Assembly: GCA_036265345.1 (NCBI GenBank)
Contig: DATAPE010000299.1
Location: 1-20,218 of the forward strand
Direction: 5' to 3'
From: DATAPE01 sp036265345
Lineage (GTDB): Bacteria > Actinomycetota > CADDZG01 > WHSQ01
DNA length: 20,218 bases
A model generated the notes under the pieces. It did no database searches. It was not told where the DNA came from and saw nothing but the letters and a program-made list of their open reading frames with translations. Positions within the stretch are counted from its first letter, which is position 1. Each line of letters starts with the position of its first letter. The translations under genes and the position numbers were made by a program. Shown here piece by piece: positions 1 through 7,876 of this stretch.

Positions 1-897
1 TACTCGCCTAATCAGCATCAGTTCAAGCGTGAGCAGCTCGATCTGCTCAGCCAAGTGCGAGGCGCCATCGAACGCCGCGAGTTCGCCCTGTACTTCCAAC
101 CCAAAGCGCGGTTGAGCGACGGAGCCATCGAGGGAGTAGAAACACTGCTTCGCTGGCAACACCCGCTACGAGGCTTGCTCATGCCAGCCGAGTTCATACC
201 GCTGATCGAGAACACGGGGTTGATCCGTCCCCTCACGCTCTTCGTGCTTGAAGAAGCCTTGAAACAGCTGCACGACTGGAATGCTTCGGGGCTAGACCTT
301 TCTATGGCGGTGAACATCTCGGCTCACAGCCTGCTCGATCCTTCGTTCGCCCGTCAGGTGTCCGACATCGCTGCCGGTGCCGGTGTGCCCCTGACCAAGC
401 TCGAGCTCGAACTCACCGAGAGCAGCGTGATGGTGGATCCCGCGAGGTCGATGGAGACGATGAATCGCCTGAGTGCGATGGGAGTCCGGTTCTCTATCGA
501 CGACTTCGGTACGGGATACTCCTCACTCGCATACCTTCAGAAGCTGCCGGTAACGGCGCTCAAGGTGGACAAGTCCTTTGTGTTGAACATGCGCTCGAGC
601 GAGGCGAACACGATGATCGTGCAGTCAACGATCGAGCTGGGACGAAATCTGGGCTTGCAGGTTGTTGCGGAAGGTGTCGAAGACCACGCGGTGTGGCTCG
701 AGCTCGATCGCATGCACTGTGATTATGCTCAGGGTTATCTATTGAGCCGCCCTGTCGAAGCGAAAGTGCTGACGGCCATGCTCCATTCCCGCAAGTGCCC
801 TGCTGAACCGGACAGGGGGGCCCCGAAACCAGCGCTGTCCCGCTGGCACCGCGGCCGGCAGCAGGCTGACGAGAAGTCCCTGGGGTTACCTGCCTGA
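1..897 (+). CDS. EAL-domain c-di-GMP phosphodiesterase, 3' part (5' end outside window)
   Basis: Frame 1 is open from the first base, so the gene begins upstream. The segment YSPNQHQFKREQLDLLSQ before the EAL domain resembles the linker that usually joins a GGDEF domain to EAL, so a GGDEF-EAL protein is likely (inference). The signature motif reads ETL (VETLLRW) instead of EAL, keeping the metal-binding Glu. The other catalytic segments are present: NIS, ELTES, the DDFGTGYSSL loop, KVDKSFV, the EGVE segment and QGYLLSRP. The predicted activity is hydrolysis of cyclic di-GMP to pGpG. After the domain there is a basic, low-complexity tail of roughly 40 residues with no recognisable motif. The domain call is firm; catalytic activity and upstream architecture are inferred. 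Confidence 0.93.
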   Translation, partial: YSPNQHQFKREQLDLLSQVRGAIERREFALYFQPKARLSDGAIEGVETLLRWQHPLRGLLMPAEFIPLIENTGLIRPLTLFVLEEALKQLHDWNASGLDLSMAVNISAHSLLDPSFARQVSDIAAGAGVPLTKLELELTESSVMVDPARSMETMNRLSAMGVRFSIDDFGTGYSSLAYLQKLPVTALKVDKSFVLNMRSSEANTMIVQSTIELGRNLGLQVVAEGVEDHAVWLELDRMHCDYAQGYLLSRPVEAKVLTAMLHSRKCPAEPDRGAPKPALSRWHRGRQQADEKSLGLPA

Positions 898-1054
898 TAG
901 ATCTCAAGTCGCATCGACCACTGTTACCGGCGCCATGGGTGCCGGCCGACTGAGCCAGATCGTGTGGAGCGGACCGGCCGCGAGAGTGGTCGGCGCCACG
1001 AGCCGATGCCGATGGCTGGGATACGCTCACCTTTCACGACCAAAGGAGTCCTGG

Positions 1055-1321
1055 ATGAAAGGCCATTCCACGCTGGTCCTCTGTGACGTATGTGGGGACG
1101 CCATCGCGGAGCAGTCGGCGAAGGAGGTCCTCTACCAGGTGGACAAACTTCGGTATCGGCTGGAGCTGTGTCCAACTTGCTTGGACCGGGAGATGAAACT
1201 ACGCGATGGACACCGTGGGATCCCGGGCATGCACAAGCGGGCAGCCATAGCGTTCTCGCTGTCGTCACAGGACGATCTTCCTCGGCCGCTGCAACGACGC
1301 TCCGAGGTTATCGATAGGTAA
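1055..1321 (+). CDS. Small protein with two CxxC motifs (putative zinc-binding), hypothetical
   Basis: 88 residues. The ATG at 1055 follows a good Shine-Dalgarno (AAAGGAG at 1042-1048); the open frame extends upstream to 935 but that part has no ribosome site and an unconvincing composition. CDVCG near residue 10 and CPTCL near residue 40 form a treble-clef or zinc-ribbon-like pair separated by a charged, probably beta-strand-rich segment (KEVLYQVDKLRYRLEL). No transmembrane or signal sequence is visible. It is not recognised as a named family. It lies about 50 bp before the decarboxylase and points the same way, so the two may be co-transcribed, but nothing links their functions. The zinc-binding call rests only on the four cysteines. 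Confidence 0.65.
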   Translation: MKGHSTLVLCDVCGDAIAEQSAKEVLYQVDKLRYRLELCPTCLDREMKLRDGHRGIPGMHKRAAIAFSLSSQDDLPRPLQRRSEVIDR

Positions 1322-1371
1322 TCTCGACCCATTCCCGGCTTTGACCTTTCCTGACCGGTAATCGCCGAGTG

Positions 1372-2760
1372 ATGCCCTCACCGTTCGATCCTTCCCCCGA
1401 GGTGATGCGATCCATCGGGGAGCAGGCGATCGACTATGTCTGCAGATTCATCTCGTCACGCGACCACGCGCCGGCAGCGGACCTCGATGGCGCTTATGAG
1501 CTTGCGGCGTCGCTGCGGGGTAGCCCTCCCGACGAAGGTGCCGATTTTGCGCAGCTCTTGAAGGTCATCGACCAGGCGGCGGCAAAGGCTTACGACACCG
1601 CCGGCCCTGGCTATCTGGCCTACATCCCCGGAGGAGGCTTGTTCGCGTCGGCGATCGCTGATCTGCTGGCAGACACGACCAACCGCTTCATGAACATCTC
1701 GGCGCCGGCCCCCGCGCTGGTGCAACTGGAGGCGAATGTCGTCCGCTGGCTGTGCGACGAGTTCAGGCTTCCGGCCAGCTCGCAGGGCATCCTCACCTCC
1801 GGGGGCTCGATGGCCAACTTCTCCGCGGTGGTCACCGCACGCGAGACCCACTTGAGAGAGGATCTTCGTCAGGGCAAGCTCTACGTATCCGAGCACGTCC
1901 ACCACTCCATTACGAAATCGGCGCGCCTCGCGGGGCTGCCCCGGAGCGCGGTTCGTCCCGTGCCGTGCGACTCGGGTCTGCACATCGACATGAATGCTTT
2001 GCGCGATCTCGTTGAATCAGATCGAAAGGCGGGCCACCACCCCTTCCTGGTCGTGGGCAGCGCCGGCACGGTCAACACCGGCGCCGTCGATCCTCTCGAA
2101 GAGATCGCCGCTTTCTGCGCCGACCGGAGCATGTGGTTCCACGTCGACGGTGCCTACGGTGGGTTCTTCCAGTTGGCGGAGTCCGGGCGACCACGGCTGC
2201 AGGGCATCGAGGCTGCAGACTCGATCACGCTCGATCCACACAAGGGGATGTTTCTCCCCTACGGGACCGGCAGCCTCATCGTGAGAGATGGGAGTCTGTT
2301 GAAAGCCGCGCACCACGAGGGGGCCGGCTACCTGCCGGAGTCCTCGGCCGACGCGCAGCTTCCCGACTTTGCCGACTACTCGCCCGAGCTTTCCCGCGAC
2401 TTCCGCGGGCTCCGTGTGTGGCTTCCCCTGCATCTCCACGGCGTCAATGCCTTCCGGCGGGCCCTGGACGAGAAGCTGGTCCTGGCTCGGCGCGTGTACG
2501 ACGCGTTGGTTCAGAGCCCCGAGCTCGACGTTCCTTGGGAGCCCGATCTGTCCATCGTCGCCTTCCGTCCTTCATCGGGAGGGAACGAAGCCGCCCAGCG
2601 CCTGCTCGACATCATCAACGACAGTCGGCGCATCTTCCTGTCCTCAACCTCGATCGAAGAAAAGCAGTACCTACGGGTCTGTGTCCTGTCTCACCGCACC
2701 GACTCCGACCGCATAGACGAAGGCATCGAGATAATCCAAAAAGCCGCCGCCAACCTCTAG
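1372..2760 (+). CDS. Group II pyridoxal-phosphate-dependent amino acid decarboxylase
   Basis: About 462 residues, the usual length for the aromatic-L-amino-acid/glutamate/tyrosine decarboxylase family. Visible features are GYLAYIPGGGL near residue 81, TSGGSMANFSA (PLP phosphate contact) near 143, SEHVHHSITKSARLAG with the His that stacks on the cofactor, HVDGAYGGF with the Asp that pairs with the pyridine nitrogen near 260, and LDPHKGMFLPYGTG with the Schiff-base Lys near 292. The enzyme should release CO2 from an amino acid to give an amine. The substrate cannot be read from the sequence; aromatic amino acids are the commonest for such bacterial members. The start is GTG 1369 or the adjacent ATG 1372, and neither has a clear ribosome-binding site. 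It converges on the VOC gene with a 67 bp gap that holds no obvious terminator. Confidence 0.9.
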   Translation: MPSPFDPSPEVMRSIGEQAIDYVCRFISSRDHAPAADLDGAYELAASLRGSPPDEGADFAQLLKVIDQAAAKAYDTAGPGYLAYIPGGGLFASAIADLLADTTNRFMNISAPAPALVQLEANVVRWLCDEFRLPASSQGILTSGGSMANFSAVVTARETHLREDLRQGKLYVSEHVHHSITKSARLAGLPRSAVRPVPCDSGLHIDMNALRDLVESDRKAGHHPFLVVGSAGTVNTGAVDPLEEIAAFCADRSMWFHVDGAYGGFFQLAESGRPRLQGIEAADSITLDPHKGMFLPYGTGSLIVRDGSLLKAAHHEGAGYLPESSADAQLPDFADYSPELSRDFRGLRVWLPLHLHGVNAFRRALDEKLVLARRVYDALVQSPELDVPWEPDLSIVAFRPSSGGNEAAQRLLDIINDSRRIFLSSTSIEEKQYLRVCVLSHRTDSDRIDEGIEIIQKAAANL

Positions 2761-2827
2761 TTTCTTGCGAGCTCAGCCAGGCATGGCGTGGGCGGCTTCA
2801 ACTAATCCGCGACCACGAAATTCCGGA

Positions 2828-3175
2828 TCAAACCTTCTGGATACAGAAGTAGTTGCCCTCAGGGTCCTGCATGACCGTCCAGGCGATGCCTTCTTCTTCT
2901 ACCTGGCGAACGAAAGTGGCGCCGAGTTCCCGCGCGCGCTCCACGGCGGCGGCGACATCTCCAACCTCGAGGTCGAAATGGACGCGGTTTTTCTCGGTAG
3001 CTATCTCCGGCACCTTCTGGAGAACCAAACCGGGGCGGCGACCATCCGGGTGAAGCATGAACGTGTAGGTGTCGTTACTCCACCTGGTCTCGTAACCCAT
3101 AAACGTGCCCCAGAAACGGCTCATCGCTTCTGGACCCGTGCAATCGATCACGATGTTGCGAACAGCGATCTCCAT
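2828..3175 (-). CDS. VOC-superfamily (glyoxalase-like) protein
   Basis: 115 residues, one complete VOC/glyoxalase-like unit of paired beta-alpha-beta-beta-beta modules. The N-terminal strand is IAVRNIVIDCTGPEAMSRFW, typical of the actinobacterial glyoxalase-like domain; the middle is NRVHFDLEVGDVAAAVERAR with the His of the second module, and the end is VMQDPEGNYFCI with the C-terminal acidic position. Such proteins are often metal-dependent lyases, dioxygenases or antibiotic-binding proteins; the actual substrate is not evident. There is no Shine-Dalgarno upstream of the ATG at 3175, but a TAGGCT -10-like box lies 6 bases before it, which suggests its own leaderless transcript. It lies 54 bp downstream of the co-directional GNAT gene. 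Confidence 0.88.
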   Translation of the reverse strand: MEIAVRNIVIDCTGPEAMSRFWGTFMGYETRWSNDTYTFMLHPDGRRPGLVLQKVPEIATEKNRVHFDLEVGDVAAAVERARELGATFVRQVEEEGIAWTVMQDPEGNYFCIQKV

Positions 3176-3181
3176 CCCGCC

Positions 3182-3187
3182 AGCCTA
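3182..3187 (-). promoter_or_regulatory. Putative -10 box (TAGGCT) of a leaderless promoter for the VOC gene
   Basis: On the minus strand TAGGCT matches the actinobacterial TANNNT -10 pattern and is followed by six bases and then the ATG, placing the transcription start at the start codon. No Shine-Dalgarno is present. No convincing -35 was found. Confidence 0.4.
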
Positions 3188-3229
3188 GCGAGGGATCCGG
3201 AGGTCGAGCTCATCGATGTAGCAGTCGCC

Positions 3230-3961
3230 TTAAGGCAGCCGCACCCACTTCGTGTAGCGATCCACCGGCTCGAACCCCATCCGACGGTAGAGGGCCGCTC
3301 CTTCCACACTGGGTTGCAGTATGGCGGGCAGTGAGGGCTCCGACCTCACCGCCGCCCACGTCACTTCTTCGCCATATCCGCGTCGCCGGAAGGCGGGGAC
3401 GGTTGCGACGGAAAAGACGCCGATCACACCCGAGCTGACGCAGGCGATGGACCCGGATACCACGCGGCCCCCGACACGGCGAACGAAGATGCGCATGCGC
3501 GGGTCCTCGAGAACCCGTTTGCCGTAGACACCGTAGGGCTCGAGCTCATGCAATTCCTGCGTCTCGAATCCATCGGTACTGGCGTGTTCGAACTCTGCCA
3601 GCGCTTTAGGCTCGGTCACGCGCTCCACTTCTGGAACCTCCGGCGATGGTCCGCCGGGACCCCGCAGGTACCAAGCTTCCTCCTCGAACTTCTCGAAACC
3701 AAGGTCGTAAAGGTCGAGCCGGGACCAACAATCGCAAACGGAAACCGGACCGCTGGCTTCGGAAGCCAGTCGCTCGACGTCCGAACGCTGTCCATCCGAG
3801 TTCTGATCGAGCGTGATCGCGGTGAGGAAGATGAAGGGCGCGTTCTCCTCGCATAACCACAGCCGTTCCGAACGGCTCGTGCGCACACCCAAGGAATTAA
3901 GGCAAGCATCGTGCCAATCCGCAATGTTGTGCGCGCCGGCCGTCACCGCGTCCACTGCCAT
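3230..3961 (-). CDS. GNAT-family N-acetyltransferase
   Basis: 243 residues from the ATG at 3961. The C-terminal half is a GNAT fold: MRIFVRRVGGRVVSGSIA as the central strands, then VATVPAFRRRGYGEEVTWAAV containing the acetyl-CoA pyrophosphate-binding R-x-x-G-x-G loop (RRRGYG), and the closing AALYRRMGFEPVDRYTKWVRL. The N-terminal ~100 residues (NIADWHDACLNSLGVRTSR..) look like a degenerate first GNAT-like lobe. The open frame continues upstream to 4219, and an ATG at 4030 has a weak GGAAG site, but that would add a hydrophobic stretch not typical of the family and would run into the divergent ABC gene. The 3961 start has a TACCAT box exactly 6 bases upstream. The acceptor substrate is unknown. 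Confidence 0.82.
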   Translation of the reverse strand: MAVDAVTAGAHNIADWHDACLNSLGVRTSRSERLWLCEENAPFIFLTAITLDQNSDGQRSDVERLASEASGPVSVCDCWSRLDLYDLGFEKFEEEAWYLRGPGGPSPEVPEVERVTEPKALAEFEHASTDGFETQELHELEPYGVYGKRVLEDPRMRIFVRRVGGRVVSGSIACVSSGVIGVFSVATVPAFRRRGYGEEVTWAAVRSEPSLPAILQPSVEGAALYRRMGFEPVDRYTKWVRLP

Positions 3962-3967
3962 GCGCGC

Positions 3968-3973
3968 ATGGTA
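3968..3973 (-). promoter_or_regulatory. Putative -10 box (TACCAT) of a leaderless promoter for the GNAT gene
   Basis: TACCAT on the minus strand sits six bases before the ATG at 3961, fitting TANNNT with transcription starting at the start codon. A TTGGTC sequence at 3989-3994 could be a -35 but its 15 bp spacing is short. Confidence 0.4.
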
Positions 3974-4015
3974 AAGCCAGAGCAATGCGACCAAGGAATG
4001 ACAGATACGCACGAG

Positions 4016-4021
4016 TACGCT
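4016..4021 (+). promoter_or_regulatory. Putative -10 box (TACGCT) of a leaderless promoter for the ABC transporter genes
   Basis: TACGCT lies seven bases before the ATG at 4029, and there is an in-frame stop at 3999-4001, so the start is confined to this short stretch. No Shine-Dalgarno is visible. It is paired back to back with the GNAT promoter, with predicted start sites about 67 bp apart. Confidence 0.4.
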
Positions 4022-4028
4022 CGTTTCC

Positions 4029-4958
4029 ATGGCCGCTTCCGAAAACATCGTCGAGCTGGAAGGCGTCCGTCGATCGTTTTCCGAAACGGTCGCTCTCTCG
4101 GATCTCTCATTTTGCGTGGAAAGAGGCACGGTCACTGTTCTTCTTGGTCCCAATGGAGCCGGCAAGACGACGGCGCTCAGGATGGTGACCGGTGCGCTTG
4201 CTCCCGAGGATGGGACCATCCGAGTCTTCGGGCTCGATCCTGCATCAGATGGGGAAGAGGTCCGAGCTCGCTGCGGAGTGGTGCCTGCAACTCCGGCTTT
4301 CTACGAGCGCCTAACCGGTCGCGACAACCTGGAGTTCGCGGCTCGGATGTATGGGCTCGACAGCAATGCCTCCATCGACGCCGCCGCCGAGCGCTTCGGC
4401 ATCGACTATGCATTGGACTCGAGCGCTCGCAGTTACTCCACCGGCATGAAAACGCGGCTTGCGCTGGCGCGCGCCGTGCTGCACGATCCCGAGTTGCTAC
4501 TGCTCGACGAACCCACAGCAGGACTGGATCCAGAATCGGCGCGCGCGGTGCTGAGATTGATCGACGAAGTCGCTTCCGGAGGCAAGACGGTCTTGATGTC
4601 GACGCACCTTCTGCTCGAAGCCGAGGGCCTCGCCGACCAGGTAGTGATGATCGACGGAGGACGCACGTTGGTCAGCGGTGCTCCCCTCGACTTGATCCAG
4701 GAATACTGGCCGACCCCCACACTGATCCTCGATGCGCTCGACCGCTCGCTGCTCGCCCAGGTGACGGAGCTCGACGGCGTGTCCGGAATCACGGTCAACG
4801 GTGGTCCGGTGACTGTGGCCCTCGATGACATCGCTCGCGTACCTGAAGTCATCGCTCAGCTGGTGGGGCGAGGCGTATCGCTGACGCGGGCGGTGCCGCA
4901 CGAGGCAACGCTGGAGGAGCTGTACTTCGTAGTGCGGGGATCGACGGTGACCACATGA
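4029..4958 (+). CDS. ABC transporter ATP-binding protein (CcmA-type exporter ATPase)
   Basis: 309 residues. Walker A GPNGAGKTT at about 40-48, signature YSTGMKTRLALARA at about 136-149 (the LSGGQ variant common in CcmA-like ATPases), Walker B LLLLDEPTAGLDP at about 156-168 and H-loop STHLLLEAE near 192. It energises the downstream ABC-2 type permease, with which it overlaps by ATGA, so the two are translationally coupled. The Q-loop position, usually LPQEPALY in this family, reads VPATPAFY, so the conserved Gln appears to be Ala. The C-terminal ~90 residues (after about 215) form the variable regulatory extension common in drug and lipid exporters. The transported substrate is unknown; an antibiotic or lipid export role is only a family-based guess. 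Confidence 0.93.
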   Translation: MAASENIVELEGVRRSFSETVALSDLSFCVERGTVTVLLGPNGAGKTTALRMVTGALAPEDGTIRVFGLDPASDGEEVRARCGVVPATPAFYERLTGRDNLEFAARMYGLDSNASIDAAAERFGIDYALDSSARSYSTGMKTRLALARAVLHDPELLLLDEPTAGLDPESARAVLRLIDEVASGGKTVLMSTHLLLEAEGLADQVVMIDGGRTLVSGAPLDLIQEYWPTPTLILDALDRSLLAQVTELDGVSGITVNGGPVTVALDDIARVPEVIAQLVGRGVSLTRAVPHEATLEELYFVVRGSTVTT

Positions 4959-5764
4959 ACCGCCGGCGGATGCTGGCGATCACGAGCTTCAACCTGAAGC
5001 AACTTCAGAAGAGCCCGGACTTCTGGATCCCCATGATGATCATGGGCGGCCTGTTCTTCGTCATCCTCCCAGCGGCGCTTCTTTTCGGAGTCACCTTTGT
5101 GCAACACCTACAGTCGGTGAGATCGATAGGAAACGCTCTAGGACCTGTCACGCAGGTCACAGGCGAAGGGCTGAAGGGAAAGCCCGAGGCCTACGGTCTC
5201 GCCATCCACCTCTTCGCTCCCCTGGCCGTCGTGGTCCCGATGACGATCTGCTCCGCTATCGGCGCCAACACTCTGGTCGGCGAGCGGGAGCGCGGCACCG
5301 GCGAGTTCCTGGCTCATTGCCCGGCCACCGAGCGCGAGATATACCTCGGGAAGCTGCTTGCCAGTTTGCTTCCGGGTTATGCGGCCACGGTTGTCGGATT
5401 CGGGCTCTATTCCCTGGTCGTGAACCTGATCGTGGGGCCCAGCGTGGGCGGCTGGTTCTTCCCCACCACGGACTGGTGGATCCTGATGTTCTGGCTGATC
5501 CCACCGTTCCTGGCCCTGGCGCTGTCGATGATCCTGAGGGTGTCGGGCCGCGTAAAGACTGCCGCGGCGGCGCAGCAATCCTCCGGCTTGGTGACCCTCC
5601 CCCTCATTCTGCTGACATACGGCCAGTCCAGCGGCACTGTCCTCGGTGGAGCAGGCTCGGCGTTCGCATTGGGGGCCGTGGCGTGGGTGCTGGCGATCAT
5701 CGGCCTCTGGCGCGGGGCTCGAGCCGTTACCCGGCCCCGGTTATTGGGTATCGACAACGTGTAA
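4955..5764 (+). CDS. ABC-2 type transporter permease
   Basis: 269 residues and strongly hydrophobic, with about six membrane segments: around 25-50 (MMIMGGLFFVILPAALLFGV), 85-105 (LFAPLAVVVPMTICSAIGA), 130-155, 170-195 (WWILMFWLIPPFLALALSMI), 205-225 and 230-252. Between segments 2 and 3 is the cytoplasmic ERERGTGEFL motif, the typical coupling-helix contact of ABC-2 permeases (often ERExGTLE). It starts inside the stop of the ATPase gene (4 bp overlap), so the two subunits should be made together and form a dimeric exporter. No substrate can be inferred. About 90 bp downstream the M42 peptidase begins with its own ribosome site. Confidence 0.9.
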   Translation: MNRRRMLAITSFNLKQLQKSPDFWIPMMIMGGLFFVILPAALLFGVTFVQHLQSVRSIGNALGPVTQVTGEGLKGKPEAYGLAIHLFAPLAVVVPMTICSAIGANTLVGERERGTGEFLAHCPATEREIYLGKLLASLLPGYAATVVGFGLYSLVVNLIVGPSVGGWFFPTTDWWILMFWLIPPFLALALSMILRVSGRVKTAAAAQQSSGLVTLPLILLTYGQSSGTVLGGAGSAFALGAVAWVLAIIGLWRGARAVTRPRLLGIDNV

Positions 5765-5856
5765 AGATTCATGGCGTTCCACGAGTCTTCTCGAGGAGCG
5801 ACCGCTGAAGCAGCAGACGATCTCGAAGCTCTGTGACTCATCCGAAGGGAGCACTT

Positions 5857-6891
5857 GTGGACGCCAAGCTATTCGAAAGTCTGGTTTCAACCCCCGGGAT
5901 CTCGGGCCGGGAAGAAACCATCCGCGAGGTAGTAAAGAAGGAGATCGAGGGCCTCGTTGACGAGGTACGGATCGATCGCCTCGGCAACCTCATCGGCTTG
6001 CGCAAGGGCAGCGGCAGCAGAGTGATGCTGTCTGCCCACATGGATTCGATCGGTTTCCTCGTTCGTCACATCGACGAGAACGGATTCCTTCGTCTCTCCC
6101 CCGTCGGCGGCTTCGATCCCCGAACGCTGGTTATGCAGAAGGTACTCGTGCGGGGGAAGAAGGAGTATCTGGGCCTCGTCTCACCCCAGGAGCCTCCGAT
6201 CCACAAGCAAAAGAAGGAGGATCGGGATAAGGCGCCGAAGCTCGACGATCTCTTCATCGACCTGATGGTTCCTGCGGAGGAAGTGAAGCAGAACGTCTCG
6301 ATCGGCGACCCGATCTCTCTATACCGGCAGCCTGAGGTGACCGACCGCGCGGTTACGGCCCCCTACCTGGACGACCGTCTCGGTGTTTATTGCGTGATCG
6401 AGGCGCTGCGCGCGGCGAAAACCAGTGCGGAGATCCACGCCGTCATCAGCGTCCAGGAAGAGGTGGGAGTTCGGGGGGCCACGACCAGCGCTTTCGAACT
6501 CGAGCCGGATGTCGGGATCGCCCTGGACGTCAGCATCGCCGGCGACACGCCTGGGATCGAGGGCCACCAGCGGGGCCTGGTTCAAGGAGAAGGCGTCGCG
6601 ATCAGCGTCATGGACTCGATGACGATCTCAGACTCGCGCCTGGTCAAGCGCTTCCAGGAACTCGCGGACGCGAACGGGATCAAGTACCAGCTCGACATCC
6701 TTCTCGGCGGCGGCACCGATGCAGGAGGGATGCAGCTAACCAAAACGGGTGTCCCCGTGACCACCATCGGCCCCCCGGTTCGGTACGTCCACACCGTCAA
6801 CGAGATGGCGCTCATCTCGGATATAGAAGCCACGGTTCAGCTGCTGGCCCGCTTCATCGAGAGCGCGCACGAGCTTTCACTGGAGTGGTGA
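5857..6891 (+). CDS. M42-family metallo-aminopeptidase
   Basis: 344 residues from GTG 5857, chosen because AAGGGAG (5844-5850) lies at a good distance. An earlier in-frame GTG at 5833 has no ribosome site. The family is the cobalt/zinc aminopeptidases (glutamyl/deblocking aminopeptidase, once called endoglucanase M), which form large cytoplasmic dodecamers that trim peptides. All five metal ligands can be seen: SAHMDSIGF (His), APYLDDRLG (bridging Asp), SVQEEVGVRG (general-base Glu and ligand Glu), GIALDVSIAGD (Asp) and VRYVHTVNEM (His). The GGGTDAGG motif before the last His is also present. The N-terminal STPGISGREETIREVV is typical. A hairpin just after the stop may end the transcript. Peptide specificity is not readable. 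Confidence 0.93.
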   Translation: MDAKLFESLVSTPGISGREETIREVVKKEIEGLVDEVRIDRLGNLIGLRKGSGSRVMLSAHMDSIGFLVRHIDENGFLRLSPVGGFDPRTLVMQKVLVRGKKEYLGLVSPQEPPIHKQKKEDRDKAPKLDDLFIDLMVPAEEVKQNVSIGDPISLYRQPEVTDRAVTAPYLDDRLGVYCVIEALRAAKTSAEIHAVISVQEEVGVRGATTSAFELEPDVGIALDVSIAGDTPGIEGHQRGLVQGEGVAISVMDSMTISDSRLVKRFQELADANGIKYQLDILLGGGTDAGGMQLTKTGVPVTTIGPPVRYVHTVNEMALISDIEATVQLLARFIESAHELSLEW

Positions 6892-6910
6892 CCGGATTTT
6901 CGAGTCGGAG

Positions 6911-6929
6911 AGCCACGCTATGCGTGGCT
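6911..6929 (+). terminator. Perfect 8-bp hairpin after the peptidase gene (possible terminator)
   Basis: AGCCACGC and its reverse complement flank the loop TAT, starting 20 bases after the peptidase stop. It is not followed by a T tract, so it would be a non-canonical terminator or an mRNA 3'-end stabiliser. Confidence 0.45.
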
Positions 6930-6955
6930 ACATATCGCAAATACCGACGCGAGGA

Positions 6956-6983
6956 TTTCCTAGTCGCACAGGTACCGTATAGG
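6956..6983 (+). promoter_or_regulatory. Candidate promoter of tRNA-Leu
   Basis: TTTCCT (6956-6961) and TATAGG (6978-6983) are separated by 16 bases and lie about 20 bases upstream of the tRNA 5' end. The match to consensus is weak, and the support comes mostly from position. Confidence 0.3.
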
Positions 6984-7004
6984 TATCTAAGCTCCAAAAA
7001 ACGG

Positions 7005-7090
<86 letters not shown>

Positions 7091-7099
7091 TCGGCGTTC

Positions 7100-7516
7100 T
7101 TACCTGTCGGTTAGGGAGCCGAGGATCAAGGCCAGACCGATGCCCAGCAGCCATGAGTCCTTGGCGATGGGGGTTCCCTTGTCGGTGGGGCGCAAGCTCC
7201 CTTCCTCGTGAAGCCCGGGAGCCCACAGGTAGAGGCGCATCAAGCCCAGCGAGAACGCCGTCAGGCCGGTGCCCGCGAGCCACGAAGGCACGAAGGGCAG
7301 CAACAAGGAGGACCCCAGCGCGATCTCTGCCGAGGACAGCAACTTGGTGAAAGTCTCAGGATCGAGAGCTTCAAGCTCGGGGTTCGCAGTCGTCGCAAAA
7401 CCGTAAAGCCCCTCTGCCCTCTCCTCGGGAACGGAGCGCTTCCCCAACCCGGCATTGAGGATGAAAGCGCCGGAGGCGAGCCTCAGCGGGACCTGCCATG
7501 CCTTGGACATCTGCAC
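7100..7516 (-). CDS. DoxX-like small integral membrane protein
   Basis: About 138 residues with roughly four membrane segments. The N-terminus (VPLRLASGAFILNAGLGKRS) resembles the start of DoxX-family proteins, where an Arg at the first helix and a later Gly-x-x-Lys are typical. Further hydrophobic stretches are KLLSSAEIALGSSLLLPF, GTGLTAFSLGLMRLYLW and DSWLLGIGLALILGSL. The start is chosen as GTG 7516 because GGAGG lies 7 bases upstream; ATG 7510 is the next in-frame choice but is too far from that site. A longer open frame to 7657 is unlikely to be coding. The gene converges on the tRNA with only 11 bp between the two ends. Function is unknown; DoxX relatives have been linked to redox and thiosulfate metabolism. 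Confidence 0.7.
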   Translation of the reverse strand: MQMSKAWQVPLRLASGAFILNAGLGKRSVPEERAEGLYGFATTANPELEALDPETFTKLLSSAEIALGSSLLLPFVPSWLAGTGLTAFSLGLMRLYLWAPGLHEEGSLRPTDKGTPIAKDSWLLGIGLALILGSLTDR

Positions 7517-7574
7517 GGTTGCACCTCCTCGATCCGACGACCCTTGACGTTCAGCAACGCAGGCAACACGCGTA

Positions 7575-7620
7575 GTGTTCCCGTCACTCTCCGCTTTCGG
7601 CTCCCAGCACGCTTCGGGCA
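7575..7620. repeat. Imperfect direct repeat, copy 1
   Basis: This copy aligns with 7659-7704 at roughly three quarters of positions. The shared core is GCTTTCGGCT and a GCTTCGG block near the right end. The period is 84 bp. The identity was estimated by eye. Confidence 0.55.
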
Positions 7621-7658
7621 AACCGACCCATAGGGCGCAGGAGACTTCGGGTCGCATG

Positions 7659-7704
7659 ATGTTTCCGCCACGCTCTGCTTTCGGCTACTTGCATTGCTTC
7701 GGCA
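7659..7704. repeat. Imperfect direct repeat, copy 2
   Basis: Second copy of the element at 7575-7620, in the same orientation. It may be a duplicated regulator site or two copies of a structured RNA element. No known riboswitch consensus was recognised. Confidence 0.55.
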
Positions 7705-7876
7705 TCGGCGAGAGACTTGAAAGCGATGGCCCACCTCGGGGAAAGGTGAGGAGCCAAGGGGCACGGCAGGACCGGCCCAGGCCGATGACGGGCCCTTCTG
7801 ACCCACCACCCGACTCCGCTGGGTGAGCGAGCACTCTCATTGGTGGCCGGTTCCCGGCCCAGGAAAAGGAGGCTCC

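Larger units (their letters stand above)
7517..7876. other. 360-bp divergent intergenic region between the DoxX-like gene and satP
   Basis: No convincing gene is seen. Open frames here (for example a plus-strand one from 7575 to 7826) have no ribosome site or family motifs. The region must hold the promoters of both flanking genes and contains an imperfect ~46-bp direct repeat (7575-7620 and 7659-7704). The satP ribosome site AAAAGGAGG is at its right end. Confidence 0.6.

Noticed and set aside
2761..2827. Terminator between the convergent decarboxylase and VOC genes
   Set aside because: No stable stem followed by a T tract could be found on either strand.
4031..4219. N-terminal extension of the GNAT gene to 4219 or to ATG 4030
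   Set aside because: It overlaps the well-supported ABC ATPase coding sequence and would add a non-family hydrophobic stretch; the 3961 start has a well-placed -10 box.
7640..7780. Glycine, cobalamin or c-di-AMP riboswitch upstream of satP
   Set aside because: Short stretches such as GGCGAGAGAC and GGGGAAAGGTGAGG looked suggestive, but the conserved cores of these aptamers could not be laid out, so no riboswitch is called.
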